Positions 6,753-10,459 of a DNA stretch of 10,459 nt are shown piece by piece. Origin of the DNA: Pavlovales sp. CCMP2436 (lineage: Eukaryota > Haptophyta > Pavlovophyceae > Pavlovales). The translations under genes and the position numbers were made by a program. The notes beneath the pieces are model-generated. The model was not told the DNA's origin and did no database searches. It worked only from the letters and a program-made list of their open reading frames with translations. Location: assembly GCA_026770615.1 (NCBI GenBank), contig MU631560.1, forward strand, positions 7,455 to 17,913, given 5' to 3'. Each line of letters starts with the position of its first letter. The first letter of the stretch is position 1.

Positions 6753-6765
6753 TAGCGTGCCGAAC

Positions 6766-7325
6766 GCAGCCTATTAAATAGGCCAAAAAGCTAGTTCAAT
6801 AGGCACAGGGGTCTAGCCGTAAATCCAAATAACTCTTAGCCACTATAGGTCTTTATTATCAAAGGCCGGTCGCAAGTCCGCTGAACGGAAAGGCTTCAAA
6901 AATATCAAATTGGATGAAGCACTAGGGCTCATTCGAGTGCCTGCGCAAAAGGCTGTTGGTAGCTTTACTAAGTTTACTTTACTGAGTGCATCTGCGGCGT
7001 GTCGGCAATTATTTAACCCAACGATCAGCAAATATAAGTCGCCGTCGCGCGCCGGTTTCACTGATCACTCAGCCAGCTGGGCCTCGGCCTACACGGCGAG
7101 CAGCGCGCCGATCGTCGAGTAAGTACCAAGCCAAGCTGACGTTCAACTCTGCTCCCCCCCCCCTCCTGCGCGCGCCGAGAAGTGAACTGCAGCAGTGGCC
7201 GAGGAGCAGGCCAGTCTGCGCGTCAACGCATGTGACGCCAGCGAGCGTTCGCAGCGCGAGCACCTGGCTGACGCGGCTGCACCGTGCGAGCTTCGCAGTC
7301 GCTCGACTGCTCCTCACGCGGCCGG
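6766..7325. other. No supported gene; short ORFs on both strands
   Basis: A plus-strand frame is open from 6823 to 7122 (about 100 residues, containing GFKNIKLDEALGLIRVP and ending with TAA). Part of it looks protein-like, but I do not recognise it and there is no ATG. A minus-strand ORF covers 7061-6843. CCTATTAAATAGG (6770-6782) and CAGGGGTCTAGCC (6806-6818) pair with blocks near 5801 and 5770. A C10 run lies at 7154-7163. The sequence nearest 7325 may be 3' UTR of the ankyrin pseudogene. Confidence 0.35.
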
Positions 7326-8536
7326 CTACTCTACCACCGCGACATGCCTGTAGTCTTCAGCCACCGCACGGCATTCGTCCACATCCATCGGGCAGCCGTG
7401 CGCGTGCGCGTACTGCACCACCTCGACGTGCCCAGCCTCCGCAGCAAAGTAGCAGGTGCGGCTGTCCCACGGGCAAGCGTGCTCGTGCGTGAACCGCAGC
7501 ACCTCGAGGTGCCCTTCACGAGCAGCATTGTGGCAGGTGTTGCTGTCCCACGGGCAGCCGTGCTCGTGCGCATACCGCAGCACCTCGAGGTGCCCTCCAC
7601 GAGGCAGGTGTCATAGTCCTACGAGCAGCCGTGCTCGTGCGCGTACCGCAGCACCTCGAAGTGCCCTCCACAATCAGTTAGTGACTGGTGCTGCGATTCC
7701 AAGGACAGCCGTGCTCGTGCGTGTACCGCAGCACCTCAAGGTGCCCTCCACGAGCAGCCCAGTGACTGGTGCTGCAATCCCACGGACAGCCGTGCTCGTG
7801 CGCGTCGTCGTACCGCAGTACCTCAAGGTTCCCTCCCCGAGCAGCATTGTGGCAGGTGTTGCTGTCTCATGGGCAGCCGTGAACGTGCGCGTACCGCAGC
7901 ACCTCGAGGTGCCCTTCCCAAGCAGCATTGACGCAGGTGTAGCGGTCCCACAGGCAGCCGTGCTCGTGTGCGTACCGAAGCACCTCGAGGTGCCCTCCCC
8001 GAGCAGCCTCAGAGCAGGTGCGGATATCCCACGGGCAGCCGCGCGAGAGGAGCCAGGTCAGCGCATCCAGCTGCCCGTTCTTAGCAGCAGCCATGCATGC
8101 GTGAGCTTGCACTGCCGGTTGTTGACCAGCTACTCGAGGGCGCCCACGCAGCCGAAGGATGCAGAGAGGTAAAGCATGGGCAGCAGGTAAAGCACACATC
8201 TAGGCATGCACTCCGTTGCAAACACTGCGAGCTCGCGCGTGCGGAGGAAGCCTGAGCGGCGCATCGCCTCCTGGTCCGGGCTCGAGTGGTCGCGGAAGTC
8301 CCTGCACGCGAGCCGGGCGCACATGAGATCGACGCAGCCGGGGAGCTTGAGGATGGCACGGAGCGGGTCGCCGGCGAGGTTGCGGAGTAGCGGCGGGAGT
8401 GCCGCCTCGGCCGCAGCCTCGAGCCACGGCCGCAGCCTCGAGCCACGGCCGCAGCCTCGAGCCACGGCCGCAGCCTCGAGCTGCGCGCTCGCCTCGCCCG
8501 CCGGGGGCGCGTGCCGCTCGGGGCCCCTTCCGCCAT
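7326..8536 (-). pseudogene. F-box / GCPWD-type ankyrin repeat gene, decayed
   Basis: A likely ATG is at 8536-8534 (MAEGAPSG). The frame is lost within the next ~15 codons. After a minisatellite-encoded stretch it reads LPPLLRNLAGDPLRAILKLP and then DLMCARLACRDFRDHS, an F-box-like motif expected to bind Skp1 in an SCF ubiquitin ligase. Further down are GCVGALE and nine repeats of about 27 residues with consensus GHLEVLRYAHEHGCPWDSNTC...AAREG, an ankyrin-like substrate-binding array seen in algae and giant viruses. The DNA period is 81 bp, measured at the GTGCTCGTGCG marker, with -10 bp (7560-7631), -1 bp (7631-7711) and +6 bp (7792-7879). Stops replace expected Trp at 8132-8130 (TAG), 7869-7867 (TGA) and 7621-7619 (TAG), and another frameshift lies near 8100. 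The final TAG (7328-7326) may be the true stop or one more such change. Introns could hide one lesion but not all. Confidence 0.85.
8411..8480. repeat. 19-bp minisatellite in the F-box gene N-terminus
   Basis: CCGCAGCCTCGAGCCACGG starts at 8411, 8430, 8449 and, partially, 8468. Three extra units add 57 bp (19 codons), so this copy number keeps frame. Other copy numbers would shift it. The minus strand reads through as an Arg/Gly/Leu-rich insert before LEAAAEAALPPLL. Confidence 0.9.
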
Positions 8537-9110
8537 GCTCTGAATGACCCCCGAGTTTGAGTTACGCGGGCGCAGCAAGACCGCGGACTCGCGAGGCGAA
8601 ATCGCGTGTTGACACAAGGAGGTTAATCCCCCTTGGCGCAAGGAGGGTCTGCAGTGACACGAGAATACCATGGCTCTGAACAAGGGTGGTACTCTGATTG
8701 GGTTTCGGCCGAGTTCTTTGGGTGAGCACAGAGCTTGACCATAAAAATACAAGGGGGGTTTTATTCCCCTTGGATTTTACCTTAAATGCCGGGGCGCAAG
8801 GTGGGGTGGCGCCCCCCGAGTTGGTCCCTCCCGCTAACGAGCGCCGAGCAGGGAGCGAGCAGCGCACCTGCAGGTGCCGATGCTTAATTGTTTTGGGGCG
8901 GCGTGCTGAGCTTACGGCGCCGCGAGCGGTTGGGAGGCGGATGGCACCCCGAAGAGGACTATACTTATTTTGCTTAGACGCAGTCAGAGCCACGCGCGGA
9001 GCGTGGGTGAACGCGGCGGGCGGGATCGTCCATTTGGACTTTTGGAGCACCGCCCCTCGATTATGATGGCGTTCTTCCCTGAGTAAAGGTCCAGCACACA
9101 AAAAAAAAAT
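8537..9110. other. Non-coding-looking segment ending in A10
   Basis: Long frames exist on both strands (minus 9101-8562, plus 8698-9066), but both products are Arg/Ser/Ala-rich and lack motifs. ACAAGGAGG...CCCCCTTGG (8615-8637) and ACAAGGGGGG...CCCCTTGG (8749-8773) are two related hairpins. An A10 run (9100-9109) closes the GC-rich part, after which the base composition becomes AT-rich. A retroposed sequence with a poly(A) tail on the plus strand is possible, but no target duplication is identified. Confidence 0.4.
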
Positions 9111-9337
9111 GGCAGATCTGGAAACATGGGCATATTAAATATTATTCACACCAGCGCCTTGCCTTTGCTGGTTTCGTAGAACTGCATGAGGCAGTTAGGG
9201 CATTGCACATTACTGAATATCAATACGTAGCCGTTGGAGGGTCATTCTAGCTGACGGTGTGACGCAAATTATCAAGCAGACATTTTAAATGATGTTTATT
9301 GTGTTACTAATACTTTTAATATAACTTACTAGTAGTA
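9111..9337. other. AT-rich intergenic sequence; nothing recognised
   Basis: This is low-GC sequence with no open frame of interest, no clear repeats and no RNA signature. It precedes the long hairpin. Confidence 0.6.
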
Positions 9338-9751
9338 CTGCTGGAGCCAGGCGCTGGTGCACAGCGAACTCCCCGCCTTCAGGAAGGAGAGTTCGAAATA
9401 AGTTATATTTATTTTCGTCTTGTTTATGAGTGTGACCTTGAAGATACCCCTAGACGCAGAATTTGACGGGAAACATTATTAGCCATAGTCTTTGACACAT
9501 CATTCTGAAAGCAAATACATAAAAACGGCTTCCGGAGTGAGAGTGGTCTTTCAGCATCCGAGTCAACGTACGTCCCTTCACTTTGGATGCCGTGTTATCG
9601 GGATTTACTTCTGAACCAAATGTTGGGTCGTCGTACCAAAGTTGTGTCCCGTCAAATTCTGCGTCAAGGGCATCTTCAAAGCTAGATGACCTAGCACAAA
9701 AACCTCTTTCGGTTTAGCTTTTCACTGTGCACCGAGAGCTGGCTCCAGCAG
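9338..9751. repeat. ~414-bp imperfect giant hairpin (foldback element)
   Basis: The outer arms are 9338-9367 and 9721-9751, both reading CTGCTGGAGCCAG then GGTGCACAG(C/T)GAA when the right arm is reverse-complemented. The middle arms are 9436-9474 and 9645-9681, sharing GACGCAGAATTTGACGGGA. The inner arms are about 9497-9540 and 9578-9624, with ACGGC(T/A)TCC and AGTGA shared. Together they form one nested inverted repeat around a loop near 9545-9575. The left arm also contains a small hairpin, GAACTC...GAGTTC (9366-9394). There is no ORF. No clear target duplication is seen at the ends. Confidence 0.85.
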
Positions 9752-9951
9752 ATAATCGTAGAGCGCAAAATCAGCTTATATTGCAACATGCGATTTGTTA
9801 CGACACCGCCAGCCAGAACCGACCCCCGGCCCCTAAATTAATAAAAATGTATGCGATACTTGCTTGCTAGGCTTGTTTCTATATTTTGACATGTGCGATA
9901 TTAATTTTAAATAGGAGCGCGTCCAGGCCCAATTCATACAGAGGTCTGTAG
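9752..9951. other. AT-rich intergenic sequence
   Basis: There is no gene or repeat that I can support. It probably represents the 3' flank of the minus-strand exon to the right. Confidence 0.5.
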
Positions 9952-10440
9952 TTATTGGAGCTTGCCGGCCTCGCAACCTGCGGCAGCCCTGGCCGTGCCA
10001 AACTTACGCTTAGTGGCGCAGGCGGGGGAGGTGCTGCTTGGCAGCGCTGGAGACGCGACCCTACCGCCAACCGGGGTGACGAAGGCAGTGCTTCCGCCAG
10101 CGGTTGAGAGCTTGGCGGTGGCGATAGCACTGCAGGCGGGGCCCTCAGCCGATAGGGAGTCTTTAGGGGCGTCTTTAGAATTCCCGGAGCCCCTCGCCCC
10201 GATCTCAGCGCCCTCGTTGGACGAGCTCCGCGGCGAGTCAGCGCGCGAGTCAAAACTGTAACTCGGCGCTGCTGCCGCGCCTGCTGGGCAGCCCTCCTCC
10301 AAGCCCACCGCCGAGCCTAACGCCGTGCCCGAGCCCGCCGCCGTGCAAACACCCACCGCCGCCGAGCTCGCCGCCGAGCCGGTAGGGTGCGCGGCGAGGT
10401 ATGCCGGGGCGAGAGCCTTCAGGGCGTAGCTCCGTAGCAG
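9952..10440 (-). CDS. Putative C-terminal exon, Ala/Ser-rich protein (partial)
   Basis: The minus strand is open from about 10440 to a TAA at 9954-9952. The frame has no ATG near its start. Upstream is TTTATTCACGTGCAG, an acceptable 3' splice acceptor, so I take 10440 as an exon start. The product begins LLRSYALKALAPAYLAAHP, continues low-complexity Ala/Ser/Gly (S-rich around SPRSSSNEG), and ends with a basic patch, KRKFG, that could be nuclear-targeting. Third codon positions are GC-rich, as expected of genes in such a genome. No domain is recognised. A plus-strand frame (9911-10261) is also open, so the strand choice is uncertain. Part of the sequence (10270-10385) is GCC-rich, like the left-hand repeats. 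Confidence 0.4.
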   Translation of the reverse strand: MLRSYALKALAPAYLAAHPTGSAASSAAVGVCTAAGSGTALGSAVGLEEGCPAGAAAAPSYSFDSRADSPRSSSNEGAEIGARGSGNSKDAPKDSLSAEGPACSAIATAKLSTAGGSTAFVTPVGGRVASPALPSSTSPACATKRKFGTARAAAGCEAGKLQ

Positions 10441-10459
10441 CTGCACGTGAATAAATTAA

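Larger units (their letters stand above)
6232..6765 (+). repeat. ~106-bp dispersed repeat, copy split by a MITE
   Basis: Positions 6232-6326 plus 6755-6765 reconstitute the repeat seen whole at 2425-2531. The left part ends GCGTCGGC-TA and the right part resumes TA-GCGTGCCGAAC. The uninterrupted copy reads GTCGGCTCAGCGTGCCGAAC, so the junction is unambiguous. Confidence 0.85.

Noticed and set aside
7456..8172. 238-residue plus-strand ORF of HLEVP/AAVLVRVP-type repeats
   Set aside because: It is the antisense of the ankyrin repeats. The 81-bp period keeps it open without protein character.
7326..8172. Alternative genetic code with Trp read from TAG/TGA
   Set aside because: Both TAG and TGA occur at Trp positions beside intact TGG and real frameshifts, so decay is simpler.

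Overview
The window looks like nuclear DNA of a GC-rich unicellular eukaryote, most likely a marine microalga (haptophyte-, pelagophyte- or prasinophyte-like). This is an inference from three things. It holds an F-box gene with short GCPWD-type ankyrin repeats. It holds a transposon-type ORF of a family I associate with algal genomes (recognised from memory, not searched). It is dominated by minisatellites, inverted repeats and small terminal-inverted-repeat elements, with no operon structure. No intact long gene is certain here: the window is mostly repeats, mobile-element remnants and pseudogenes.

Layout. 1-310 is a 24/31-bp GC-rich minisatellite. 312-1080 is a mosaic of duplicated GC-rich blocks, including a clean 87-bp tandem repeat. 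1225-1412 is a degenerate TACG-motif repeat, with a related piece at 2608-2710. 1475-1540 and 5827-5892 are two copies of a 66-bp dispersed repeat with a conserved hairpin. 2425-2531 and 6232-6765 are two copies of a ~106-bp repeat; the second is split by a 426-bp MITE with a TA duplication, so the first acts as a natural empty site.

2726-5325 is the most interesting segment. Arrays of a ~92-bp repeat lie in inverted orientation at both ends. Between them, on the minus strand, is RNA with the P7/P3/P8 core signature and P9-type hairpins of a group I intron (~3985-4495). Directly downstream is a frameshifted ORF with a restriction-like (PD-(D/E)XK) nuclease domain and an algal transposon-type C-terminal domain (3095-3972). 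No rRNA is visible nearby. A second, 167-bp MITE with a TA duplication sits inside the right-hand array.

5326-7325 is AT-rich to mixed sequence with nested repeats, two inverted copies of a TIR-like block (5770 and 6818) and a few weak ORFs. 7326-8536 (minus) is a decayed F-box/ankyrin gene with nine recognisable ~27-residue repeats, several Trp-to-stop changes and indels. 8537-9110 is non-coding-looking sequence ending in an A10 tract. 9338-9751 is a ~414-bp imperfect giant hairpin. 9952-10440 (minus) is a plausible Ala/Ser-rich C-terminal exon running in from beyond the right edge.

The parts do not form a pathway. They read as an accessory or subtelomere-like repeat landscape, in which the intron-plus-nuclease cassette is the one candidate for a functional mobile system.
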